From contig NZ_NIDE01000017.1 in NCBI RefSeq assembly GCF_002197845.1, positions 480,712 through 544,711 on the forward strand: a DNA stretch of 64,000 bases, in the 5' to 3' direction. Position numbers and translations under genes: made by a program. The notes beneath the pieces are model-generated. The model ran no database searches. It worked only from the letters and a program-made list of their open reading frames with translations, and had not been told where the DNA came from. Below are positions 37,073 through 45,919 of the stretch, in pieces. How positions within the stretch are numbered: the first letter of the stretch is position 1; each line of letters begins with the position of its first letter. This DNA comes from Fimbriiglobus ruber. GTDB taxonomy: Bacteria > Planctomycetota > Planctomycetia > Gemmatales > Gemmataceae.

Positions 37073-37597
37073 ATGAAGTCTCACAGGGTAGCGCGGGTGT
37101 CGGAAGTGATCCGGGAGGTGGCGGCGTCCACGATCCTGTTTGATCTCCGGGATCCGCGCGTCAAAAGCGTCACGGTCACCCGCGCCGAAGTCTCCGCGGA
37201 CCTCCAACACGCCAAGGTACACGTGTCCATCATGGGCACGGAACGGGAGCAACTGCGTACGATGCAGGGGTTGCAGAACGCGGCCGGGTTCGTGCAGTCG
37301 AAGCTGGCCAAGCGGCTGACCACCCGGTTCATCCCGCGCATCCTGTTCGTGCTGGACGAGGGGGTCAAGAAGAGCATCGAAATCGCCCGCCTGCTCCGCG
37401 AGGCTCAGGGGGAATCCCCCGAATCGGCGACTGCCGGTGAGACCGATGCCGAAACCGAGGACTTTGACGATAATGAAGAGCTGACCGACGGGGAACACGA
37501 CCACCCGGCCGCGGCCGGTGTCGAGAACGTCCCCGAGGGGCACCCGAGTCCCGCCCCGCCGGTCGCCGGGCCCGACCATGTGCCCCCGACCCCGTGA
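37073..37597 (+). CDS. rbfA: Ribosome-binding factor A
   Basis: RbfA binds the 30S subunit near helix 1 of 16S rRNA and is needed for late 30S maturation and cold adaptation. The ATG at 37073 (MKSHRVARVSEVIREVAAS) gives the normal start. The KH-like core includes RDPRVKSVTVTRAEVSADL and the family's C-terminal PRILFVLDEGVKKSIEIARLL. The protein has 174 residues against about 130 in E. coli, because of an acidic then Pro-rich tail of about 55 residues. It is the last member of the nusA-infB cluster; truB does not follow. Confidence 0.93.
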   Translation: MKSHRVARVSEVIREVAASTILFDLRDPRVKSVTVTRAEVSADLQHAKVHVSIMGTEREQLRTMQGLQNAAGFVQSKLAKRLTTRFIPRILFVLDEGVKKSIEIARLLREAQGESPESATAGETDAETEDFDDNEELTDGEHDHPAAAGVENVPEGHPSPAPPVAGPDHVPPTP

Positions 37598-37719
37598 CGT
37601 CTGACGTGTCGCCCGCACGCCCCCCGTGCGGCGCGGCGCCGGCCCCGCCGACGGATCGGCGGACACCCTAAAGACAGCCCGGGCCGCCGCCGGCCCGTTT
37701 GCCCGGAGAGCGACCCGAC

Positions 37720-38451
37720 ATGCCGGCAACCATGAACAAACAACAACTCTTAAATCAGACGCTGACCCTTCTCAAGAAGAAATTCCCCGCCCCGCCCGAG
37801 CCCGACAAGCGGCCGGTGCTGGAAGAGGTCGTGTACGCGATCTGCCGCGAGGGCGTGCCGTCCGCCAAGGCCGACGCCGCATACGCCCGAATGCGGTCCG
37901 AGTTCTTCGACTGGAACGAGGTCCGCGTCAGCACGATTCAGGAAGTCGCCAACGTCTTCGAAGGACTCCCGGACGCCGGGGACCGGGCCAAACGGGTCGT
38001 CGAATTCCTCCAGGAACATTTCGAGCGGACCTACTCGTTCGAGCTGGACGACTTGGAGAAGAAGGGTCTCAAGCAGGCGGCCAAGCAGCTCGCGCGGTAC
38101 AAGGACAAGGGCGTGAGCGACTTCGTGGTCGCGTGGGTGACGCAGCGGTCGCTCGGCGGGCACGCCGTCCCGCTCGACGAACCGACGCTCCGCGTCCTCC
38201 GTCGCTTGAACGTGATCGAGGAAGGCGAGATCGACGACCTGGAAGCCGTCCGCGGCAGCATTGAACACTTCATCCCGAAGGCCAAAGGCTTCGAGTTTAC
38301 GGAAGAAATGATCCAACTCGCCGACGCCGTCTGCGTGGCCGACACCCCGCACTGCCCGCACTGCCCGCTCAAGGCCGATTGCCCCACCGGCATCGAGAAC
38401 CTGTCCAAGCCCAAGGCGGCGGCCGACAAACCGAAGCCGAAGTCGCGGTAG
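37720..38451 (+). CDS. Endonuclease III-like HhH-GPD protein with Fe-S loop
   Basis: The 243 residues are related to base-excision repair glycosylases. The C-terminal iron-sulphur loop is perfect, with cysteines spaced C-x6-C-x2-C-x5-C in VCVADTPHCPHCPLKADCP. The catalytic aspartate of the family appears in PLDEPTLRVLRRL. The position of the catalytic lysine of E. coli Nth (in GRKTANVVL) seems occupied by KGVSDFVVA, so the lysine is missing or shifted. It may be a monofunctional glycosylase or a divergent binding protein. A basic Lys/Pro tail follows. The ATG at 37732 is an alternative start. It lies downstream of rbfA. Confidence 0.82.
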   Translation: MPATMNKQQLLNQTLTLLKKKFPAPPEPDKRPVLEEVVYAICREGVPSAKADAAYARMRSEFFDWNEVRVSTIQEVANVFEGLPDAGDRAKRVVEFLQEHFERTYSFELDDLEKKGLKQAAKQLARYKDKGVSDFVVAWVTQRSLGGHAVPLDEPTLRVLRRLNVIEEGEIDDLEAVRGSIEHFIPKAKGFEFTEEMIQLADAVCVADTPHCPHCPLKADCPTGIENLSKPKAAADKPKPKSR

Positions 38452-38471
38452 CTCCGAGGGGAGAGCATACG

Positions 38472-38933
38472 GTGAAGTCTGCTCAGCCCGATACACTCCT
38501 TTGCCCCTGCTGCGGCAAGCGTCGCTCGAATGTTGACACCCGGCTACTCGAAGCCGAGGCTGCTTGGCTCGCAACTGGGGCAACGGACAGCCGCCGACCA
38601 CCTGGCTGGTCGGTTGAGGCGGCCAGGAGCGGCGAACTCCAGTGGGCCTGTGTATTCTGTTTTAAAGCGGGTCGGGCATTGGAAGGGCACCCGGCCGTAC
38701 AAACCTGGTGCGACTCCAATCCCTATTTCGCCTTCGTTGACGTGAATAGCACATGCGAAGACTGTAAACAGCCTTTCGTCTTCACGGCTTCTGAGCAGCA
38801 GTTCTGGTACGAGACGCTTAAATTCTGGGTGCAATCGCACCCAAAACAGTGTATCTCATGCCGACGCGTCCGCCGGGCCAAGCGCAGCACCGCGCGGGAC
38901 GAACAAGTCTACCGGCAACGAGGGGGCACCTGA
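38472..38933 (+). CDS. Zinc-ribbon protein
   Basis: The 153 residues start at GTG 38472 with GGGGAGAG upstream. Four CxxC pairs are visible: CPCC and CVFC in the N-terminal half, and CEDC and CISC in the C-terminal half. The C-terminal stretch CEDCKQPFVFTASEQQFWY, ending in CISCRRVRRAKR, matches the 'probable zinc-ribbon' (zf-trcl type) family. It probably binds one or two zinc ions and nucleic acid. It follows the HhH gene by 20 bases and may be co-transcribed. The role is unknown. Confidence 0.75.
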   Translation: MKSAQPDTLLCPCCGKRRSNVDTRLLEAEAAWLATGATDSRRPPGWSVEAARSGELQWACVFCFKAGRALEGHPAVQTWCDSNPYFAFVDVNSTCEDCKQPFVFTASEQQFWYETLKFWVQSHPKQCISCRRVRRAKRSTARDEQVYRQRGGT

Positions 38934-39092
38934 TTCACGATGACGCCCGGCATGTCGCCACAGAGATTATTTGACAGATTTGACTCGTATATCGCTGAGC
39001 TTGTTCGTCCCGGATGTTCGTCTCGGCTCGCCAGATCCCAGAAATCTCGTTAAAATCCGCGCCACGCGATTTCCGTGCGCGGAGGCCGGCCG

Positions 39093-41363
39093 ATGTTCAG
39101 ATCCGTGTTGCTCGGGCTACTCTTTCCCGCGATCGCCGGTGCCGCGGACTCGGTGCCCGAGCGCGTCCCCGCGGCGCCCCTGACGGACGCGGAAGCGGCC
39201 CGGCGGGACGCCCTGACTCGATACGGGGTCGGCGTACTCCGCGGCCGCAATGACCTGCCCGTGCGGGCGATGAAGGAATTCGAGGCCGCGGCCAAGGCCG
39301 ACCCGACGGCCGCCGCCCCCCCTCGCGAACTCGTGAAGCTGTACGCCAACTTCGGCCGGGATGCCGCGGCCATCCGGGCTGCCCGGACGGTTCTTGACCT
39401 CGACCCGACCGACGCCGATACCGGGCAAACACTCGGCCGCTTGCTGTTTGAAGCCAAGAAGTTTGCCGAGGCGGCAGCCGTACTCGGCCGGGCGGCCGAC
39501 AGTCCCCGCCTCGCCACGGCGCCGGCTCGCCGGCTCGGCATCCTGCAAGACCAGGCCCGTGCGCTCGAAAAGGCCGCGGACTGGGCCGGGGCCGAGACCA
39601 CCCTCCGCGCCGCGGTCCAACTCGCGAGCGGCCAGCGCGACGAGCTACTCAAGTCGACGACCTTCCCGACCCCCGCCGACCTCGGCAGGGAAATCGGGGC
39701 GACCCAGGAACACCTCGGCCAGTCGCTCGTCGAACAAAAGAAGTTTCCCCAGGCGGTCGAGGCGTTCATGACCGCGGCCCGGACGTTCGCCGAGAACGGC
39801 GACGCGACCGGGGCGGCCCGGGTCCACTGGAATCTGTCCGGCGCGCTGGCCGCGAACGGAAACCCGTCGGACGCGCTGGCGTCCCTGGAAAAATTCATCG
39901 CCTTCAAGCCGTCCGGACCGCGGGCCTACGAGCGGTACGCGGAGCTGATGCGGGAAATCGGCCGCGGCGCAGTCATCTCCGACAGTCTTACGCGTCTCGC
40001 GACCGAGAACTCGAAGAACGAGGCGATCCGGTGGGTGATGGCCGCCGAACTCGGCAAAGACAACCCCGCGGCCGGCGCCCGCTCGTTCCGCGAACTGGCC
40101 GATACGACCGCCGACCCGCAGTTCTACCGCATCATGGCGGGATTTTACAAAACGGCGAACCGCCCGGACATCCTACTCTCCCTCGCGGACCACATGTATC
40201 AGGCGGCCCGCGGCGGTCATTCCGATAACAAGCCCCCGCCCACCCGCACCCCGACCGGCCTCCGGGCCACGGAACGAGCCCGGGCGTTCACCGCGGCAGT
40301 GCGGGCCGAACCGGGACTTTCCGCCCAAATCATCCGGCAGGCCACGGCGGACCTCGGTGCCCAGGTCGCCCGCTCCGCCGATTCCTGGGAACTCGTCGCG
40401 TCCCTGGCCGAGCGGGACGGCCGGCTCGATACCGCCGAGGCGGCCCTCTGGCGGGCGATCCGCGGCGGCGTACTCGAACTCCCGGGCTCAAAGGACGGCG
40501 AGAGCGACCTCTTCAGTCGACTCTACGGCATTTTGTACCGTCAGCGGAAATGGAACCAGATTATCGAACTGTGTCTCGCCGCCGAATCGGTCGCGGCCAA
40601 CCCGCGGAAGCAGGCCGGCGGGGGCCAACGAAGCTACGAATACTACCGCATCATGCCGCTGGCGGAACTGAACCGGGGCACCGAGGCGCTCGCGACCATC
40701 GAACGGTTCATCCCCAACGCGGTCAACTCCCGCGCCGCCCAACTTCAGAAGGCCCGCGTGCTGATCGTCCTCGACCGCCACGCGGAAGCCATCGCTCTGG
40801 CCGAAGGCCTGCTGGCCGATGCCCTGAAGCAAGGCCCCGCGAGCGAGGCCCACGACATTCGCTTCGTGTTGTCCGAAGCGCACCTGGGGCTGAAGGAATT
40901 CACCAAAGCCGAAGCTGAACTGCGGGCCATCCTCGACGACGACCCGGACGACGTGCAGGCGTTGAACAACCTGGGGTACAACCTCGCGGACCAAGGGCGC
41001 AACCTCGCCGAGGCCGAGGAAATGATCCGCCGGGCGATCGACCTGAACCGGGACGAACGGGTCCGCGCCGGGAACCCCGAGGCGGACTACGGGACGTACC
41101 TCGACAGCCTCGGCTGGGTGTTGTTCCGGCGGGGCCGCGTGGCGGACGCGCGGACCGTCATGGAAAAGGTGGTTCGCCTGCCGGACTCGTCCGCGGACGC
41201 GACCGTGTGGGACCACCTCGGCGACGTCCGGTTCCGCGCCGGGGACCGGGCCGCGGCCCGGCAGGCCTGGGAGAAGGCGGCGGTGTTGTACGAAAACTCC
41301 CACGTCGGACGGCAAAACGACCGCCGCGTCGAAGTGCTTCGGAAATTAAAATCGGCCGAGTAA
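39093..41363 (+). CDS. Exported TPR repeat protein
   Basis: The 756 residues start at ATG 39093 with GGAGG upstream and have a short signal peptide (MFRSVLLGLLFPAIAGAAD). TPR units run through most of the length, such as RAMKEFEAAAKADPTAAAPP, AIRAARTVLDLDPTDADTGQ and a C-terminal ELRAILDDDPDDVQALNNLG with DSLGWVLFRRGRVADARTVM. The C-terminal repeats resemble those of large tetratricopeptide scaffolds in the periplasm. The partners are unknown. It is a single gene. Confidence 0.82.
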   Translation: MFRSVLLGLLFPAIAGAADSVPERVPAAPLTDAEAARRDALTRYGVGVLRGRNDLPVRAMKEFEAAAKADPTAAAPPRELVKLYANFGRDAAAIRAARTVLDLDPTDADTGQTLGRLLFEAKKFAEAAAVLGRAADSPRLATAPARRLGILQDQARALEKAADWAGAETTLRAAVQLASGQRDELLKSTTFPTPADLGREIGATQEHLGQSLVEQKKFPQAVEAFMTAARTFAENGDATGAARVHWNLSGALAANGNPSDALASLEKFIAFKPSGPRAYERYAELMREIGRGAVISDSLTRLATENSKNEAIRWVMAAELGKDNPAAGARSFRELADTTADPQFYRIMAGFYKTANRPDILLSLADHMYQAARGGHSDNKPPPTRTPTGLRATERARAFTAAVRAEPGLSAQIIRQATADLGAQVARSADSWELVASLAERDGRLDTAEAALWRAIRGGVLELPGSKDGESDLFSRLYGILYRQRKWNQIIELCLAAESVAANPRKQAGGGQRSYEYYRIMPLAELNRGTEALATIERFIPNAVNSRAAQLQKARVLIVLDRHAEAIALAEGLLADALKQGPASEAHDIRFVLSEAHLGLKEFTKAEAELRAILDDDPDDVQALNNLGYNLADQGRNLAEAEEMIRRAIDLNRDERVRAGNPEADYGTYLDSLGWVLFRRGRVADARTVMEKVVRLPDSSADATVWDHLGDVRFRAGDRAAARQAWEKAAVLYENSHVGRQNDRRVEVLRKLKSAE

Positions 41364-41418
41364 CGCGGGAGAGAGGGGCTCGCGTTGAGCCTACCAACGA
41401 CCCGGGCAACGACCCGGG

Positions 41419-41928
41419 CTATTTCGCGGCGGCGGGTGTCGTCGCCGGGCGGACGACCGCCCCGATCAAATAGTCGGCGAGCGGCGCCCCCGGCCGGCCG
41501 CGATACCCGCCGACCCGGTAGACGAGTCGCGAGTCCCGCCCGAAAGTCGCCAGCCGGGCGGCCCCGAAGGCGGCGGCCAGTTTCCCCGGGTCCGCGATGT
41601 CGGACTCGAGTGCCGCGGCGTACTCGGTCAGGTGCTTCGCGTCCATCGCGGGGAGGTCGGCGGCCGCGGGAAGAACGTGTTCGAGAAAGTGGCGACCGAT
41701 CTCGGCGTACACGTGCTTGGCCGACTCGGCCGAGGTTCCCGGCAGGAGCACGTCGGCCGGGCGGAGGTCGAGTTGATCCAGGACGGCCATCCCGAACGAC
41801 GTCAGGAGCGTCGGGTCTTCGGGCAGGTGGCTGAGGTAGCGAGCGCGGAGGAGAGAGAGTCGGTCGAGAACCCGGCTAATCTGCGCGCCCGGCGGCGGCG
41901 TTTTCTGCGGATCGAATGGCGGTGGCAC
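41419..41928 (-). CDS. Hypothetical protein
   Basis: The 169 residues are helical in appearance, with no signal peptide. The GTG at 41928 is favoured because GAAAGGG lies nine bases upstream; the frame is open to a TTG at 41979. Visible segments are QISRVLDRLSLLRARYLSHL and YAEIGRHFLEHVLPAAADLP. I do not recognise the family. It is convergent with the TPR gene, and coding-like third-position GC supports a real gene. Confidence 0.5.
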   Translation of the reverse strand: MPPPFDPQKTPPPGAQISRVLDRLSLLRARYLSHLPEDPTLLTSFGMAVLDQLDLRPADVLLPGTSAESAKHVYAEIGRHFLEHVLPAAADLPAMDAKHLTEYAAALESDIADPGKLAAAFGAARLATFGRDSRLVYRVGGYRGRPGAPLADYLIGAVVRPATTPAAAK

Positions 41929-42214
41929 GGCGATGACCCTTTCAACAAACGGATACCCCCCGGTTGTTGACTGCGGCAATTCCGACTCGGTCGCGGCCAG
42001 GGTCGGTCCGCCCCAAGGTGATCGTCGGGACGGACCGGGCTGCGATCATTCACTTCCTATATTCGACTACGGCCGTTCGCGAAGCCAGCGTTTTTCCCGC
42101 GATGAAAGCGACCGCGCGAAAATGAGATCGCCGCGGTCGTTACATTCCGCCCTCGAGATCCGCCGAGATCGGGAATCGTGCGGATCGTCGTTTTTTCGTC
42201 TGCACTTCCCGCAA
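41929..42214. other. Intergenic region, no feature recognised
   Basis: About 285 bases lie between the hypothetical gene and the stop of the RND pump. There is no clear terminator for the pump gene and no repeat. Confidence 0.4.
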
Positions 42215-45200
42215 TTAGTGCGCCATGCTCCCCGACCCGGCCGGCGGTTCCCGGTGGCCGTAGAAGCTGTACAGCACCGGCATGAGGTACTGGGTCAGGA
42301 GCAGTGAGGTAATCATCCCGCCGACGACCACGATCGCCAGCGGTCGTTGGGTCTGGACGCCGATCGGCTCGATCAACCGGAAGTGCCCGGTCACGTCCGT
42401 CTCGGGGCGGAGGGCCAGGGCCGCCGGGAGCAGGCCGAGGATCGCCGTCATCCCGGTCATCACCACCGGGCGGACTCGCTTCTCGGCCCCCTGACGGATC
42501 GCCTCGTCCAGCGATAGTCCCTGGGCGCGGAGGGCGTTGAAGTACGACACCATGAGCAACCCGCCCATGATCGCCACCCCGAAGAGGGAGACGAACCCGA
42601 CCGCCGCCGAGGTGCTGAAGTTGGTCCCGGTAATCAGCAGTGCCCAGATCCCGCCGACGGACAACGCGACCACGTTCGACAAGACCACGAGCGCGTCCAG
42701 GAGCGACCCGAAGGCCAGGTAGAGCAGCACGAAAATCAGCGCGAGGGCGATCGGGATGATGAGCAGCAGCCGGGCTTCCGAGTCTTTCATCTGCTCGAAC
42801 TCCCCGCCCCACTCGGTCTTGTACGGCAGCGGGATCAGGTCGGCGGTCGCCTTCTTCGCGTCCTCGACGGCGCCGGCCAGGTCGCGGCCGCGGACGCTGA
42901 ACTTGACGGCGATCATCCGCCGGCCCTGCTCGCGGAAGATCATCGACGCCCCGGGCCGGACGAACGACCCGTCGGCCGTCTGCTTGCCGTCCGGGCCGTA
43001 AGGTGTGATCAGGTCGCCCAGGCGCCGCCGGGGGGTGCCGCCGAGGTAATTCCCGACCGCGTTGAACTGGCTCCCCCAGAGCGACGGCATGGCGTTCGTC
43101 GACCCGTAGGTCGTCAGCCCGACCGCCCCGCCCGTCGTCCGGGTCGGGCCGGTGCCCGCCTGGTAGCCGCCGGAGACCTGGTGGTTCAGGATGTCGACCG
43201 GGATGTCCAGGATCGCCCGCTCGTTGTCCCGCAGCGCCTGCGGCCACCGGAGGGTGACGTCGAAGATCTTCTCACCCTCCCGCATCTGGGTCGCGGCCTG
43301 CCCGCCCACGGCGGTCTGGATCACGTTCTGGAGGTCGGCGACACTGACGCCCCACCGCTTGCATTTTTCCGGATCCCAGGGGAGTTCCAGGTTCGGCTGG
43401 CCCATCACGTCCAACACCCCGACGTCCTCGACGCCGGGGACCTTGTGTAGCCGCGCTTCCACCAACTCGGCGAGTCGCTGGAGTTCGTTCAGGTCCGGCC
43501 CGTAAATCTTGACCGAGTTATCTCCCTTGACCCCGGAGATCGACTCCATCACGTTGTCGCGGATGTTTTGGGAGAAGTTCCAGTCCACCCCCGGGGTCGC
43601 CGTCCGGAGGTCGGCCGTCATTTCGGCAACCAATTCCTGCTTGGTCCGCGGCCGCATGTCCCCGAGCCACTTGTACCACCCGGTCGCGGGCTTGGTCGCG
43701 GGCCACTGGCCGCGGGGCTTGAGCGGGACGAAGAACTCGGACTTGTAGAACCCCTCGGGGTCGGTCCCGTCGTCCGGGCGGCCCATCTGGTTCGCGATCG
43801 CGTCGATCTCGGGGTACTTCCGCATCACCGCCCGGGCCGCCCGCGAGCCCTCGGCCACGTTGTCCAGCGAGGCGTTCCGCGGGTACATCCCGCGGACCCA
43901 CAGGTTGCCTTCCTCCAACTCCGGCATGAATTCCCGGCCCAACCCGCCCAACGCGAGCCCGGTGACGGCCAGCAGGCTGAGCATGAACGCCACGAACAGC
44001 CACCGGAACCGCAGGCAGTAGCCCAGGGCCCAGAGGTACTGGTGTTTCATTCCGCGGACCAGGAAGTTGTCCCGCGTCGGGCGGACGTTGCCCAACAACA
44101 GCTTGCACAGGACCGGCGTCAGGACGACGGCCAGCATCAGCCCGCCGGCGAGCGCGAAGGCGTAGGTGTCGGCCATCGGCCCGAAGAGTTGGCCCTCGGC
44201 CCCCTTCATGGCGAACAGCGGGATGAACGCGCACACCATGATCGCGGTCGAGAACAACAGGGCCCGCTGGATTTCTCCGCTAGAGTGCAGGATGCGGTCC
44301 CGCAGCGACTCCTCCGTGTCTTCCCCGGACGTCAGCTTGCGGTAAATGTTCTCGGCCATGATGACGGACGAGTCGACGATGATCCCGAAGTCGACCGCCC
44401 CGATCGACAGTAGGTTCGCCGACCGCCCGCGGACGTACAGGACGGCGAACGCGAACAGCAGGGCGAGCGGGATGTTGATCGCGACGATCATCGCGACCCG
44501 GACGTTCCCCAGGAACACGAGCAGGATCAACGACACCAGCGCGATCCCGACCACGAGGTTCTCGCGGACCGTTTCGGTGGTGAGGTTGATCAGATCGGTC
44601 CGGTCGTAGTACGGCTCGATCTTGACGCCGGGGAGCAACCGCCCGCCGTTCGCGTCGTTCAACTCGTCGACCTTGGTGTGGACCCCGGCGAGGGCCGGCA
44701 GCGAGTCCTCCCCCTTGCGGAGCAGGACGATGCACTGGACCTTTTCTTCCTCGTCGTTCCAAAGGACGTTCCCGTCCGCGTCTTTCAAGACATTCCCGTG
44801 TCCGTCTTTCTTGGGCGTACTCAGGCTCACCCGGCCCAGCCGGGTTTGGTTGCCGACCACGACCCCGCGGGCCCCGAGTTCCATCTCGTACGTGAGCGGC
44901 CCGCCCTCGACGAGGTCTTCGACCCGGACCGGCGTGTTGTTGATCGTGGTCACGACGGTGTCGCGGAGCGCGCGGAGCCGGCGATCGTCTTCAGACCGCA
45001 ACTTGGCGGCGGCCGCGGCCGGGTCGGTCGCGCCGAGGACTTCCTTCGATTGCATCGGGTCGAGCCCGCCGCCGTAGAGGCCGATCCCCCGGACGTTGAC
45101 GGCGTTCCCGCCCTGGGCCAGCACGTCGCCGCCGGTGTTCTGGTTGGCGGACGCCAGGGCCGACTGGAACTGGCCGAGGGTGACACCGTACCGTCGCAGC

Positions 45201-45793
45201 CGGTCCGGGTCCGGGCGGATCTCGTACCGCTTCACGGTCCCGCCCGCGCTGGTCACGTCGATGATGCGGGGCACCCGCCGGAACTCGCGCTCGAGACTCC
45301 AGTCCTGGAGGGCTTTAATGTCGTTCAGCGTGTAAATGTCGGCCCCGGACGCGTCTTTCGGGACGGACAACGTGTACCGGTAAATCTCGCCCGTCGGGCT
45401 CGTGGGGGAAAGGACCGGGATGACGCCGGACGGGAGGGCCTGCGTGAACTGGAGCCGGTTGATGACCGTCTGTTGGGCTTTCTCGTAAGGGACGTCGTAC
45501 TCGAACTGACACCGCAGGTTGGACAACCCGAACAAGGACCGGGTCCGCGTGGTCTTCAGCCCCGGCATCCCGGCGAGGGTGACTTCCAGTGGGATGGTGA
45601 CCTGCCGCTCGATTTCCTCGGCCGACGCGCCGGGGTACTGGGCGATCACCTCGACGATGGCCGGAGCCGGGTCCGGGTACGCCTCCACGTTGACGCGGAC
45701 GAAGGCCAACCCGCCGAACCCCCCGAGCATGATTCCCATGAGGATGACAATGAGGGGGTTGTCGACGGCCCAACCGATGACGCGCTGAAGCAT
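42215..45793 (-). CDS. RND efflux pump, heavy-metal (CusA/CzcA) type
   Basis: This inner-membrane proton-driven exporter has 1,192 residues. The ATG at 45793 starts MLQRVIGWAVDNPLIVILMG, as in the HME-RND family. The helix-4 motif GAVDFGIIVDSSVIMAENIY holds the proton-relay aspartates, and porter-domain segments such as YPGASAEEIERQVTIPLE are typical. It is about 145 residues longer than CusA. The extra residues lie mainly in two periplasmic inserts, one KDGHGNVLKDADGNVLWN and one around LTTYGSTNAMPSLWGSQF. It is encoded after its adaptor. No outer-membrane factor is adjacent. Copper or silver export is possible, but the metal is not proven. Confidence 0.88.
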   Translation of the reverse strand: MLQRVIGWAVDNPLIVILMGIMLGGFGGLAFVRVNVEAYPDPAPAIVEVIAQYPGASAEEIERQVTIPLEVTLAGMPGLKTTRTRSLFGLSNLRCQFEYDVPYEKAQQTVINRLQFTQALPSGVIPVLSPTSPTGEIYRYTLSVPKDASGADIYTLNDIKALQDWSLEREFRRVPRIIDVTSAGGTVKRYEIRPDPDRLRRYGVTLGQFQSALASANQNTGGDVLAQGGNAVNVRGIGLYGGGLDPMQSKEVLGATDPAAAAAKLRSEDDRRLRALRDTVVTTINNTPVRVEDLVEGGPLTYEMELGARGVVVGNQTRLGRVSLSTPKKDGHGNVLKDADGNVLWNDEEEKVQCIVLLRKGEDSLPALAGVHTKVDELNDANGGRLLPGVKIEPYYDRTDLINLTTETVRENLVVGIALVSLILLVFLGNVRVAMIVAINIPLALLFAFAVLYVRGRSANLLSIGAVDFGIIVDSSVIMAENIYRKLTSGEDTEESLRDRILHSSGEIQRALLFSTAIMVCAFIPLFAMKGAEGQLFGPMADTYAFALAGGLMLAVVLTPVLCKLLLGNVRPTRDNFLVRGMKHQYLWALGYCLRFRWLFVAFMLSLLAVTGLALGGLGREFMPELEEGNLWVRGMYPRNASLDNVAEGSRAARAVMRKYPEIDAIANQMGRPDDGTDPEGFYKSEFFVPLKPRGQWPATKPATGWYKWLGDMRPRTKQELVAEMTADLRTATPGVDWNFSQNIRDNVMESISGVKGDNSVKIYGPDLNELQRLAELVEARLHKVPGVEDVGVLDVMGQPNLELPWDPEKCKRWGVSVADLQNVIQTAVGGQAATQMREGEKIFDVTLRWPQALRDNERAILDIPVDILNHQVSGGYQAGTGPTRTTGGAVGLTTYGSTNAMPSLWGSQFNAVGNYLGGTPRRRLGDLITPYGPDGKQTADGSFVRPGASMIFREQGRRMIAVKFSVRGRDLAGAVEDAKKATADLIPLPYKTEWGGEFEQMKDSEARLLLIIPIALALIFVLLYLAFGSLLDALVVLSNVVALSVGGIWALLITGTNFSTSAAVGFVSLFGVAIMGGLLMVSYFNALRAQGLSLDEAIRQGAEKRVRPVVMTGMTAILGLLPAALALRPETDVTGHFRLIEPIGVQTQRPLAIVVVGGMITSLLLTQYLMPVLYSFYGHREPPAGSGSMAH

Positions 45794-45919
45794 AGGCTCG
45801 AATCGGGGCAAAGGAGGAGGGGCATTAAAACGGGCGTGCCCGGGACAAAGTCCCGGGCGTTCCGACACGATGCGACCGCGGCGGAGACTGCCGTTCGCGG
45901 GCAGCCTGATGGGGGTGGG

